A DNA stretch of 64,000 nucleotides from Salvia splendens (lineage: Eukaryota > Streptophyta > Magnoliopsida > Lamiales > Lamiaceae). Shown here piece after piece: positions 1 through 10,717 of the stretch. Within the stretch, counting starts at the first letter, position 1; every line of letters starts with the position of its first letter. The notes beneath the pieces were generated by a model. The model was not told the origin of the DNA. It made no database searches and saw only the letters and a list, made by a program, of their open reading frames with translations. The translations under genes were made by a program, and so were the position numbers. The stretch is from NCBI RefSeq assembly GCF_004379255.2, contig NC_056051.1:7962062-8026061 (forward strand). Reading direction: 5' to 3'.

Positions 1-3000
1 CTCTAGGCAATGTTTCTCGAGCCAGATATTTTCTGACACGACGCATCTTTGTAGGTGATATTAGTTGGCCACAGTAGCGGAGGTGCTTGCATCTCCTACG
101 CGTTAGAGCACCTTCCCGACAAAATCTCAAAAGCCATTTACCTCTGTGGCACAATGATAGCGGACGGGCATAGACCTTTCGATGTGTTTGCTGAAGAGGT
201 ACTTTTTGAGTAGTAAAATATCACGTCCTATCCCAAAGTATGCGCGTTTTTTCAGAAATGTCTCGCACTTTCGAAAGTGTTAGACGTTTATGAACAAACG
301 CGCATATTTTTAGTAGAAAATGATACTACTATTTACTTTTTTACAAAGTGATTATTATGTGAAGCTTTGTGCCTTAACCATGTTTTGTTCTCGCGAAGCT
401 CGGTTCCGAGGAACTCTTTTCACCGGATTCAAAATTTGTTATATACGGAAATGGTAAAGACAACCCCCCGACCGGATTCATGTTCGAGAAGCAGCATCTA
501 CAAGGGCTGTATTTCAACCATTCTCCTACAAAGGTAACCTAAACATACTTTTCGTTATGTATTCATGACCTTCTTTCTCGTGCCTTTTATAAGCTAGCAT
601 TTCGTTTTGCAAAACAAGTGCTCTTGTTTAGATGCACGCTGCGCCGTGTTAACAAGTCAGGCTTTCAATAATGTCTCAGTGTTTAATAAACCACAAATCG
701 ATGCTCAACCTTTCAACATTTTCACAATAACGTCCCTAGGCGATGATGTTCCCGGCACTTCATTTCTCACATCGTGCTATGTGAGATCTCTAGTGCCGGA
801 GATAGCACCTTCAAGATATTTATCATGGAAATATCAAAAGGTTGGGCTACAACTACTCCGACATCACGTGGTCCCCCTACGGCCCGTACTGGCGCCAGGC
901 CCGAAAAATGTGCCTCATGGAGCTCTTCTCCGCGCGAAGGCTCGAGTCGTACGAGTACATTCGGGCCGAGGAGATGAGCTCGCTTCTTAAGGAAATTTTC
1001 GGGCTTTCGGGGCGGGCTTTTTTGCTCAAGGATTGCCTTTCGACGGTGAGCTTGAACGTGATAAGCAGGATGGTTTTGGGGCGGCGGTACTTGGACGGCA
1101 GCGAGAACGCCGTGGTTTCGCCGGAGGAGTTTAAGAAGATGTTGGATGAGTTGTTCTTGTTGAATGGGGTGTTGAATATTGGGGATTTGATTCCGTATAT
1201 CAATTTCTTGGATTTGCAAGGGTATGTGAAGAGGATGAAGGTCGTGAGTAAGAAGTTTGATCGGTTCTTGGAGCACGTGCTCGACGAGCACGAGGCGAGG
1301 AGGCGGGAGACGGCGGGGTACACGAGCCGTGACATGGTGGACGTGCTCCTCGAGCTCGCGGAGGATCCGACTTTGGAGGTGAAGCTCGAGAGGCACGGGG
1401 TGAAAGCGTTTACTCAGGTACGTGCTGTCGTTTGTGTATTCATGGATTTTGAGTTTGCATATCGTTAATGAAGAACGAGTCACATTAGAACCAGTGGCGG
1501 ACACGGTAGGGAGCAGTTTATTTTTTAATGTTTTCTTCTTCTAAATTTCTTAAAATTTTCAAAATTTATCTATAGCCCTTCCTAAAATTTTGCCGTAGGA
1601 GAGTATATTGTCCAGTGTTGATGAGTGGAAGGGGCTGAAAAATCTAAAAATTGGAGAGTTGTATAAAAAAATGGTTGCAACTTCAAGACAACTAGTTGTA
1701 ATGTAAATTATTATTATAATAAAATATCGCACCCTCTCCAAAATGGGGATGATCTCTGAATATAATAATACTATAAAATGTGACTTGTCTGGACTGTAAA
1801 CTTGTAGAAGATTAATTATACTCCTAGTACTTCTTAGTTTGTGGTATAAATAAATGCTTAAAAATCCATCCCTTCTTCAATAAGCCTAGATTAAAACAAT
1901 CCAGATTCATTATTTTTTATCACAACAATTTTTGGCGGTTGGCTTTAGTAATTTTAAAATTTCTCTTATATTTTTCTTGTGAATTCTATTATACAAAAAA
2001 ATGATTTTTAATAATTCTTTATAGTTATTTAATTATAAAAACTTGACAATAAAAAGTAGAGTTTGTAGTTTGGTCCGGTAGGTTCAAAACAACTACTCCC
2101 TCCGTCCCCTAATAGGAGTCGCTCTTTGACCGGGCACGAGTTTTAAGAAATGTAGAGAAAAGTTGGTTTAAAAAGTTAGTGGAATGTGGAACCCACATTT
2201 TTATATTGGTTTTATAATAAAATGTGAGTGGAGTGAGTTAGTGGAATGTGAGACCTACTACCATTTATGGTAAAAATGAAGAGTGACTCTTAATGGGGGA
2301 CGGCCCAAAATGGAAATTAGCGACTCTTATTCGGGGACGGAGGGAGTATTATTTATCCTATTTTAATTTTTATTATACAAAATACTTTTTTCATTCATGA
2401 AATAATATCAGATTTTATCATTTTGATACGTCTGCAATTTAAAATCGGATTCATTTTTTTGGATAAGTGAACCTGACACTCTACTAAATCATTATATTTA
2501 TATTTCATTATATAAAACCAATATGTAAAAGTGAGACATTTATTCCGTTGACTTTTTCCCCTCACAGCGGGTTTTTAAATTTGGACGGATAAAGTAACAA
2601 TAGAGCCCCTGCCAAAATAAATTTCTGCGTCCGCCACTGATAGAACTATAATGTTGATAGTACTTAGTAATGATTAAAGAAATACTCCCACCGTCCCCAA
2701 TTAGGAGTCACTCTTTGACCGGGCACGGGTTTTAAGGAAGTATTTGAATGTGTGGTGTAATAAATGGAGTTAGGTAGTGGAATGTGAGACCTCTTTGACT
2801 TTTAGGCCATGTTTGGTTGTCAGGATTCTGTCTGGGAAAGTAATCTGATTCCTTAAATTTTAAATTCCTGTGTTTGTTTCCGAAAAATAATGTTTCGCTT
2901 TGAACGGGACGGAGGGAATAAATTATTAAACATTGAGTCATTATTTAATAAGGTCGGGACATAAACTGAAAATTTCGTGTTTTAATTGACATTTCGTCTT

Positions 3001-3283
3001 CTTGCTTTAGGATGTTGCTTTGGCAATGGTTTCCATCAGGCCTATCCCTCTTGGTCCAATGATGGAGAAGCTGTCTCTATCAGCCGAGAAATACGGGACA
3101 GGCAGGCGATTCTACATTCAAACGTTGGACGATAATGCCCTTTCGCCCGACGTCCAAGAAAAGCTGGTAAGAGAAAACCCTCCAGAAGGAGTTTTCAAGA
3201 TCAAAGGCAGTGATCACTGCCCTTTCTTCTCAAAGCCTCAAGCTTTACATAAGATCTTGCTTGAAATAGCTCAAATTGCTTAG
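1..3283 (+). CDS. Methylesterase, MES11-type alpha/beta hydrolase (5' part lies outside the window)
   Basis: Three coding exons are visible: 55-198, 399-533 and 3011-3283 (TAG stop 3281-3283), with AG/GT borders and phase 0 at every junction. The first visible exon encodes the nucleophile elbow GHSSGG (active-site Ser). The last exon carries LDDNALSPDVQ, with a candidate Asp, and SDHCPFFSKPQ with the catalytic His. These are hallmarks of the plant MES family, which hydrolyses methyl esters of hormones such as methyl-salicylate, methyl-IAA and methyl-jasmonate. The sequence looks most like the chloroplast-targeted MES11/13/14 clade, some of which are listed as putatively inactive; here Ser and His are both present. 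The N-terminal part, including any transit peptide, is off the left edge. The last intron (534-3010) is swollen by a P450 fragment and transposons; the coding exons are undamaged, so the gene is probably functional. Substrate cannot be told from sequence. Confidence 0.88.
534..841. other. Unassigned intron sequence between methylesterase exon and P450 fragment
   Basis: This is AT-rich and I recognise no domain in any frame. It may be original intron sequence or the upstream flank brought in with the P450 fragment. An imperfect inverted repeat around 750-800 (a GTGCCGG / CCGGCAC pair and a CTCACAT / ATGTGAG pair) is visible but its meaning is unclear. Confidence 0.4.
845..1417 (+). pseudogene. 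Cytochrome P450 (CYP92-like) exon-1 fragment inside the methylesterase intron
   Basis: An open stretch of about 191 codons, GC-rich against its AT-rich surroundings, begins at GYNYSDITWSPYGPYWRQAR (helix C region of A-type P450s) and runs to VKAFTQ at 1417. It is followed directly by a GTACGTG donor, where the single conserved intron of plant A-type P450s sits. The wording (ARKMCLMELFSA, RMVLGRRYL, FLDLQGYVKRM) is typical of CYP92/CYP71-clan enzymes. The N-terminal membrane anchor and everything after the intron (I-helix oxygen-binding motif, ExxR, haem-binding Cys loop) are missing, so it cannot make an enzyme. No stop or frameshift interrupts the fragment, which suggests recent arrival. It lies in the same orientation as the host gene. 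Its 5' edge abuts unrelated sequence and its intron tail (1418-1483) abuts a hAT-like element, so transposon-linked capture or ectopic duplication is likely. Confidence 0.85.
1492..2639. mobile_element. Non-autonomous hAT-like element with CAGTGGCGGAC termini
   Basis: The left end reads CAGTGGCGGACACG and the right end is its inverted copy CGTCCGCCACTG, an 11-12 bp terminal inverted repeat of the CAGTGGCGGA type common in plant non-autonomous hAT elements. The flanks ATTAGAAC (1484-1491) and ATAGAACT (2640-2647) share TAGAAC, consistent with an old, slightly eroded 8-bp target duplication. No transposase is encoded. A Stowaway-like MITE is nested inside at 2096-2346. The interior is otherwise AT-rich. 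It sits in the methylesterase intron immediately 3' of the P450 fragment. Confidence 0.6.
2096..2346. mobile_element. Stowaway-like MITE
   Basis: Starts CTCCCTCCGTCCCC and ends with the inverse GGGGACGGAGGGAG, the classic Tc1/mariner Stowaway terminus, flanked by TA on both sides (2094-2095, 2347-2348). The inverted termini extend inward (AGGAGTCGCTC and its complement). About 251 bp, no coding capacity; nested in the 1492-2639 element. Confidence 0.85.
2685..2918. mobile_element. Stowaway-like MITE, degenerate, with a partial insertion
   Basis: The left end CTCCCACCGTCCCCAATTAG is related to the nearby MITE at 2096 and the right end is GGGACGGAGGGAA; both are TA-flanked, roughly. From about 2805 the interior switches to a GGCCATGTTTGGTTG motif, a start typical of other plant MITEs, so a second partial element is probably spliced in. 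Confidence 0.6.
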
Positions 3284-3477
3284 AAATATATTTTCTAAAA
3301 ATGATTTGATGTATAGTTATAGTGTAATATACAAGAAAATGTTTAAATACATATAGAAATTGAATTCAGCTTTAGTGATTTCTGCTTAGAATTGTTTATT
3401 TTAAATTTGAAATTTGTGTGTTATTGCCTTAAAAGGGATAGTAATTGTACATAACTAGTTTAAATAGGCTATGGTTC

Positions 3478-5538
3478 TCATATCAAACACTCTTCAACAT
3501 CATCATTTTGTAAACTAATTTCTTGTTTTTGTTCAATAACTTCCTTCTGCATCCTCTCAAGAAAAGTTAGCATGCTCTTCAAACCTTCCTCATCTGGATA
3601 ACAAACAAACGTCAGTTTGTCCCGCAATTCAATTGGTAAGACGATTCTTCAAGTAAATATATTGTGGTTTAGGTTGTTACCGAATCTCGGTATGGTATGG
3701 CCATTGGGATGACGGATCACCACAGGATCAACGAACGAGTCGAGTAGCTCGGTCCCATACTCCTTCAAGAAGTCTTGGTCCCCTGTTTCATGGCACCAAA
3801 TAATTATATCTCCATCACAAACGAACCAAGCTTTTTCAACGCATTAAAGTCATATTTCCGGTCTACAAGTATGAAACTGGCACTAATGCATACGATGATA
3901 CGAAGATATAGGGTTTAGGGTATAGCGGCTGCTGGTCAACATGACGAATTTTCCATAGTCAATGAGCTCAAACAACTTTTGAGATATGACAATGAAGCAC
4001 ATCTTAGTTCATAAAACATTTCCCCCTAACAAAAAATAGAAGACCTTTATTAATTTTTTTTGTTTGGAAAAGTTTTGAGATACTGATGTAAATAGCTTTA
4101 ATAATAGTTTGACTAATTTACTCCTATAGAGAGATGCAAACTGACCAATACTATATAGAATCTGTATTGGCAGGTGTAGAAAAATATGGCTTCTAATTAA
4201 AAGCTAGTTCATCAATGATCTGGTGACTAACATAAACTTATGATATAATAAAACAAAGAAGTGTATAGTGTGCACGGACAATATCAAAATTTATTACCTA
4301 TGAAGTGAACAGACCGACATTGAATTGGTGCAGAATAAGTTTTTTCTATTATAGATGGATTTCTAAACTTCGCGCCTGATATTATTACCACGAGTTTAAT
4401 CTTAGGCACCCTCGTGAGAGCCACGCCCTGCAACCACAAAAAATTGTTTAGAATGTTTCTACTAACAAACCTCATTAAGCAACTAGATGGGACAGAAATC
4501 TTACGTTCGCTTGCATTCCGGCCAATGCAACCGATAGAATCGCACCCTGATTTGTATAAGTGTGGAAAAAGTTATTATAATTATAAAAACAAATTCTTAT
4601 TCAAAACTTCAAAATCACAAAAAAATAAATAGTAGGAGTAGAGAACACACACGTACGTACATATACATACCTGTGAAAAACCAAGAAGTCCATCAAATGG
4701 GCCATGCTTGATCATGTAATCTTCTATGTAGGCAAGGCACTCATCAAAGTTCACATATTCCGTAAATTCCTATAAATTTAACCAATCAAAAGGTAAAAAT
4801 ATTTAATATGTAAGGATAAATAGATAATTGACACTAAAATCATAAATATTTTGGCAGATTTATCCCATAACTTTCAAATTTTGAATGATAATCAACGAGT
4901 GTGCATGGACGAAATTGCTTTGAACACAATATAGCCGCAAAATACTTTGTCTCGTGTTAAAATTTTTAATATCTTGTCCAACATCGGTTTGGTGATGATC
5001 CTAGCTCATCTATAAAAGTATGGATAACCCTACCTCTTATAAGGTCTTTTAAGGGGTGAGTGACTCATTTCTAATATGGTATCAGAGTCGAGGATGGATT
5101 TTATCTCATTACCTCTTCTCTTGCCTATCAATAAAAGTATGGACAACCTCGGAAAATCAAATACAGTAAATTAAAAGTTGTTGAATTTTCATTGAAATTT
5201 AAGAAAATACTTGGATATAGCTGAAAATATATAGGAGTACTAGTAATAATAACAATTGTATTTTTTTTATAAAAAATGAAGAAGAAATAGTAAGTGAGAA
5301 GGACCTTATTGAATTGGAACCACTCATAATAAGGAGGATAAAAAATTCCTTCAACTTGGGATTTTCCTTGGCAAGGAAAAGGGGCGTCGGCGAATACAAG
5401 TTCCAATTTATCGAGCACAGATTCCGGCCATTTTGCGGTGAGTTGTTTCCTGATGATTTCGCCGCTGGTGCGGAATCCATGGAGGCACATCAATCTCAAT
5501 TTCCTCGCACTTTTTATCTCTGCACCTCCTCCTCCCAT
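3478..5538 (-). CDS. FSH-family (OVCA2-like) serine hydrolase, six exons, intact
   Basis: Exons on the minus strand: 5305-5538, 4671-4769, 4505-4546, 4298-4427, 3681-3782 and 3478-3593 (stop 3478-3480). All junctions are AG/GT and the reading frame closes at 723 bp (240 aa), a normal size for this family. The alpha/beta-hydrolase core is recognisable: LMCLHGFRTSG near the N-terminus, nucleophile elbow GFSQG across exons 2/3, acid in the IGDQDFL segment (exons 4/5), and catalytic His in RHPNGHTIPR. This family (yeast FSH1, human OVCA2, plant esterase AGAP003155-like proteins) comprises small cytosolic carboxylesterases whose natural substrates in plants are poorly known. The start ATG at 5538 gives the standard short N-terminus. 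Intron 1 (4770-5304) contains a degraded LTR fragment. No defects were seen. Confidence 0.9.
4955..5087 (+). mobile_element. Truncated LTR / TRIM-like remnant with primer-binding site
   Basis: The segment contains TGTCCAACATCGGTTTGGTG and later TGGTATCAGAG (5077-5087), the initiator-tRNA-Met primer-binding site used by plant copia and TRIM retrotransposons, a few bases after a plausible LTR end. No internal domain or second LTR follows, so it is a remnant. It lies in intron 1 of the serine hydrolase, antisense to that gene. Confidence 0.55.
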
Positions 5539-7242
5539 CTCTCAATCAAATTTCTACTTTCTCTCTCTCTCTCAAATTGTTGCGAGTATCGAAGAGTGAT
5601 TCATCGTGCTCAAAAACATGAGATTGCCGTCATATATATATATATATATATATAGGATTGTGATCAATACCGAACCACTCTTAAACCTTAAACGCCGAAC
5701 AACATCATTATATGATAATATGGAGTTCATTATGAACTAATAACAAATATATAATGAACTTCAGATTTTTAAATTATGCATGATGATGTCATTGTTTTTA
5801 AATCTCAGAATTTCCTATAATATATCGTGTTGAATGATTGAATGTGAAAGGAATTGAATTCGAATAGGGGAATAAATGGAGGCTGCAGACGCCATGGATG
5901 GCGTTGGCGTGGACGCCGAAGCTTCTATGAGGGTCTATTGTCCACACTTGAAAAACACACACGCACAACTATTGTTATAGAATCGTTGATTTTATATTCA
6001 TTAGGAAACCATTAAGAAAAAGTAAATAATTATCCACTTTCTATTTTTTTCTATTAAAAATATAATGTTTTTGTTTAAGCATTTCTTAAAATGAAAATAA
6101 TATTATTTCTTGTCTCAACTTATCTTATAAAATAATATTTACTAGTATGGATGTGATTAATTGCTAACCATTAAATTAGGAGATCCGTTGGTAGATATAA
6201 TGCAAGTGAATTATATTTTAAATTTAAATAATTATTAAATAAAATTAAAAGGTATTAATGTCGATTCTCTTTTATAAAAATTATCTTAAAACTTTAAATT
6301 TACATAACTCTCTCGATTTAAATTATTTTTTCGCAAAAAATATATCAAATTAAAAGTAATTTTATAAGGATTCTAACGAGATTTCAATTGTATATGTTCC
6401 GACGACGTTCAGATGATAAAATTTGATTATTTTTATTTCAGTTTTCGTATATGTTGATAAGCATATTTTTTATCAACAAGTATATCAAAAAATTTCAATA
6501 TGATACAGGTAAAATCTCAATATAATTTATGTAAAATCTCAATAAAACTGTGTTGATATTTCCGTGTACTTTTGTTGAAGTATTCATGTCATTGTGTTAA
6601 TATTTGCAATACACTATGTTGATATAAAAAAACATAAAAATTATGATATGATAACAGAATGACGATCTTACCCTTTTCTTGCTATTTTGTCTACTCTTTA
6701 TTGAAATTCGTAAGATTTAATCTTATTCATTCATTTTAAAATCTAAAGATGGAGATTTGGTCTTGATTTTGAATTATGATGCTATAAGAGGACCCTTTAC
6801 TATCATATGTAAAAATTTTGCTGCAAAAAACACATTTCATATTTAGTGAAAGACTACAATTTAGATTTCATGATTTCAAATTTTGTAAAACTATTTATAA
6901 CCTATGCATCTATAATATATTTAATAATAATATCTCACCTATAATATTGCATACTATCGCTCCATCGACCATCAGTGTAAATTCACTATAAAAACAAGCG
7001 GGTCATTAATTCGTGAAGTCCAACCAGTTTGCACTCATACGCCTAACTAAAGTTGGGCTCAATATAGCCTATTACACTTTCTTTTGGGCTACACGATATA
7101 ATTGACTTCATAAATTTAAATTTGATATTTTAAAATTTATTTGCGGCAGTTAATAAAATTAGTAGATATTTTTGATCAAATTTACACGGCCTCAACACTC
7201 TTTTGCCGTTTCTAGAATTAACACTACTATTAATCTTTACCC
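5539..7242. other. AT-rich intergenic region
   Basis: This begins with the presumed promoter of the minus-strand serine hydrolase, a CT-rich leader near 5553-5572 and a (TA)n microsatellite at about 5627-5655. The rest is AT-rich, with a GATTGTGATCAATACC-type block at 5656-5700 of unknown origin and several GTTGATAT-rich direct motifs near 6540-6640. I see no credible coding region or RNA gene. Confidence 0.5.
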
Positions 7243-7245
7243 TTA

Positions 7246-8004
7246 TGCCATCCACAATGGGGCAGATGATAGCGCACCCAATGCATATGCATCGAGCGCG
7301 CTATCATCCGCCACTGTAGCACCGCCGTCCGCCGGACGAAGCGTCGTCCGCGGACGAAGCGCGGACGATAGGGCATCGTCCGTGTCATCGTCCGCCCACT
7401 GTGGGCGACACGGACGATGGCGCGGACGATGCAACACGTTTTAGTTTTTTTTTTTAAATTCGAAAATTTTGTTATATATATACCCCAGCTTCACTTTTCA
7501 TTTGTAACTTTTCGATTAACTTTTAAACTCTCAAATTACACTATAAAATGGATTCTGGTGGATACTCAAGTCCTAGTAGCCCGATGTTTGGAGATGGCGC
7601 ACGGTGGCCGGGTACACAACCTGGCGAATATCGGTCTTTCGACGCCAACACGCACAACGCCCTTATGACGTGTACGGATCCGGCCCAAGCCGAGCGCCTC
7701 CAGAGGTTGAGCGATGAGTTGAGCCGGAAGTTGGGGCTTTTGTAGGATAGTCATTTTTTTTTATTTCTAACTCGTGTAACTTTTTTTTAATCAATGATTT
7801 TTTTGCTGTTCTTTTAGTTAATCGTTGTGTTTTAAATAAGTTTGCATTTATATATTTGAAAACATTTAAATTAAATAACAAAACAATATTAAAATGCTTA
7901 GGGCGCGCCAATGCAGATGGAAGGGCATGAGGATAAAATGCTGATGTGACGGTGCAAAGGGCGGATTTTAGGGCGCGCCTTAGGGCGACACATTGTGGAT
8001 GATC
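7246..8004. mobile_element. PIF/Harbinger deletion derivative (759 bp)
   Basis: Termini TGCCATCCACAATGGGGC and the inverse of CATCCACAATGTG are flanked by TTA (7243-7245) and TTA (8005-8007), the PIF/Harbinger target duplication. The GC-rich outer parts repeat the GGACGATG / GGGCGCGCC words seen in the other Harbinger elements here. A 65-codon reading frame (7548-7745), starting MDSGGYSSPSSPMFGDG and ending LSRKLGLL, appears to fuse the beginning and end of a larger lost gene. Confidence 0.82.
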
Positions 8005-8007
8005 TTA

Positions 8008-8552
8008 TGGCTCCTCTCATCTCAAGTTATATGATTGTTTTCTTTTGAACATGAAAATAAAGTAAAATAGTCTTTAATTATTGAATAAATAAAAGAGAAA
8101 TAGAATATGTATATGTTACAATAATTAATTTTTTATCAAACAAAAATGTATTAGTAGTACTTATCATTTAACTTTAAATTTCCTAAGAATATAAACACTT
8201 ATTTTAGATACAATAGTATTTTCTTTATTTTAGCTATCTAGTCAAATTACTCTTTCTCTGGGCAAATGAGGCATGCATGCTCAAAACACTGTGAATCAAT
8301 CTCATTTTCTACCACATACATATATTTTCTTAATATTATAAATCTCGTGCATGCATACTATACACTATAGAATAAAGCTATGGAGTCATAGTGTATTGAT
8401 CATTGTAAACTTTAACAAAATGAGTAACAATAAACTAATAATCGTATTTATTACTCAAATATGAAAATTAATTTTTTTTGAATTAAATGCTAGTAAGTAT
8501 TAAATAAACTACTACTCCATATTAAATAAATCAAATTTCATTTAAAATGAAG
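8008..8552. other. AT-rich spacer between two Harbinger elements
   Basis: No coding sequence, RNA gene or recognisable repeat was seen. The spacer contains several TA-rich runs and GCATGC words near 8270-8350. Confidence 0.5.
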
Positions 8553-8555
8553 TTA

Positions 8556-10455
8556 GAGCATCCACAATGGCGGCGAGCGGACCGGCTAGCCGATTCCCGG
8601 CGCTGGCCGGTTCGCTCGCTGAACCATTGTAGGCGGTGAGCGGCAATTCGGCGAGAAAATCGGCGAGCGCACGCCGATTTTCGGGCGCTACCCGCCATTG
8701 CAGGCTCCCGATCGGCGAGCGATCGGCCAGCCTATTTTTTTTAATTTAATTTTTTGAAATAATATATATACGCGATTTGCACGTCATTTTCATTCGCACC
8801 ACTCGTTTTAACGAGTTTTCTCTCTATCTTAATTTCTGTACAAGATCAACAACGCGAAATGAGTAACGCGGGTGGTAGTAGTGGTGGTAGTGGTGAGGAT
8901 GCTGAGGAGTGCGAACGGCAAATGAACGAAGAGTTGGAGGCCTATACGTCCAGTGAGATAAACCGGCTGATACAAAGGGCCTTGCAGCCGGCGGTACCTC
9001 GACCCGTTGCCCACCGCCGAGCAGTGATTGAACGGGATCACGTAGCTGCACATCAGCGGCTATATGAAGACTACTTCGCACAAGAGCCGCGGTTTAACGC
9101 CAACCTTTTCAGGCGGCGTTTTAGGATGATCAGGACCCTGTTTATGCGTATTGTTGACGCTTTGGAGCATCGATATCTGTGTTTCCGCTTTAGGCACGAT
9201 GCGGCTGACAGACCCGGCCACACACTATTCAAAAGTGCACTGCAACAATCAGGCAGTTGGCCTACGGAGACACGACAGACATGTGGGACGAGTACCTCCA
9301 CATCGGTGAGACCACTGCCCTTGAATGTATGAAGTATTTCTGTCAGGGTGTGGTTGAAATATTCCATGATCATTACCTTCGAAGCCCTACCCCCGAAGAC
9401 TGCCAGGAGCTGATGCAGATGCACGTGGAGAAGCATGGGTTCTCGGGTATGTTAGGCAGCATAGATTGTATGCATTGGGAGTGAAAATTGTCCCGCTGTC
9501 TGGAAGGGGTTCTACACGACCGGCTACAAGGGAAAGAATCCCACGATTATCCTCGAAGCCGTAGCTAATTACCGGCTGTGGATTTGGCATGCGTATTTTG
9601 GGGTAGCCGGGTCGAACAACGGCCTCAACGTCCTCAACTCGTCGCCCCTTTTCAACGAGGTGTGCCAGGGCATCGGTCCGGCCATCTGTTTTGTCGCCAA
9701 CGGCAACCGACATGATATGGGCTACTACTTGGCAGATGGGATATACCCTAGGTGGCCCGTCTTTGTGAAGGCGATCAGATGCGCATCAGATGTGAGGAAG
9801 GCCTATTTTGCGGAACGGTAGGAGTCGGCGCGCAAGGACGTGGAACGCGCATTTGGTGTGCTATAGTCTCGATGGGCAGCAATTAGGGGTCCAACGCGTT
9901 TGTGGCATGTCGACTGCATTTCTGATATAATGTACGCCTGTATTATCATGTACAACATGATTGTCGAAGATGAAGGTGTACAACTGACTAGTTGGACCAA
10001 CGACGATAATGAAGTTTGTCCAAGCCACGGCGTGGCCGCCTCCAACGTACAAAGCGGGTACCTCACGATGAAGCCGACCGCCTCCAAGCACATGCCGACA
10101 TGCGCCAAGTGGATGCTCATATTCGACTCCAAAAGGTTTTAATTTAAGAGTTGTAGGCGCGGATGACTGCACGACATTAGTTTTTTTTAATTATGTAATT
10201 TTTTTTAATCTACATTTTTTAATTATGTATTTTTTTTTAATTAATGTACTTTTTTTAAAATTAAATATTATTATTGAATTTTTCCGTATTTGTGTTGTAA
10301 ATTTAATTCCGTATTTTGTGTGAGTGTTAATTATTTGTTTTTTATAATTTTGTTTATTGTGGCTAGCCTATGGCTAGCCTATTGCTTATCCTGATGATGT
10401 GGCAGGTGGAATTTGTGGCTAGGCTATGGCTGACCTATTGCTATTGGAGATGCTC
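8556..10455 (+). mobile_element. PIF/Harbinger element with defective transposase
   Basis: Left end GAGCATCCACAATGGCGGC, right end the inverse of GAGCATCTCCAATAGCAAT, flanked by TTA (8553-8555 and 10456-10458). It encodes only a transposase remnant, with no Myb-like partner gene. The last part (10150-10455) is AT-rich and non-coding. Confidence 0.9.
8859..10142 (+). pseudogene. Harbinger DDE transposase, inactivated
   Basis: Translation starts MSNAGGSSGGSGEDAEE (8859) and shows the helix-turn-helix N-terminal part (RRFRMIRTLFMRIVDALE). A frameshift near 9230 leads into RQLAYGDTTDMWDEYLHIGE and the first catalytic block GSIDCMHWE, interrupted by TGA at 9482-9484. The rest continues in a third segment ([19 protein letters not shown]..., [35 protein letters not shown]-like ISDIMYACII) with further stops. 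In the second catalytic block the usual SNNDxNVL reads SNNGLNVL, so a catalytic Asp has become Gly. The element therefore cannot move by itself. Confidence 0.88.
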
Positions 10456-10717
10456 TTAAGAATTAATAGGAATACCGACTATGTCTCTTCATATCTTCAC
10501 CATCTCAAATCGAAGAAACAGATAGAGACAAATCCACTCATTTCAAATGTTTGAAACTGTTCAATTAGCCTCGGAATGTGTGATTCGTGTATATCATCCG
10601 CAAAAATACAATCAATAGAAGCTCAAATTATTCAAACCAAACCGTCTCTACACTTTTGAGCTCACAGAAAAGCTCAAATTTCATCTGCTTCCGAATTTCT
10701 TCACCCTTATTTTCTCA

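Noticed and set aside
607..990. 127-codon plus-strand frame before the P450 fragment
   Set aside because: It runs from intron sequence into the P450 fragment in the wrong frame and shows no domain.
767..1504. Long minus-strand reading frame opposite the P450 fragment
   Set aside because: It is the complement of clear P450 coding sequence; the GC-rich exon leaves few stops on the other strand.
7172..7444. GC-rich small frames on both strands near the Harbinger left end
   Set aside because: These are products of the repetitive GGACGATG terminal region, not genes.
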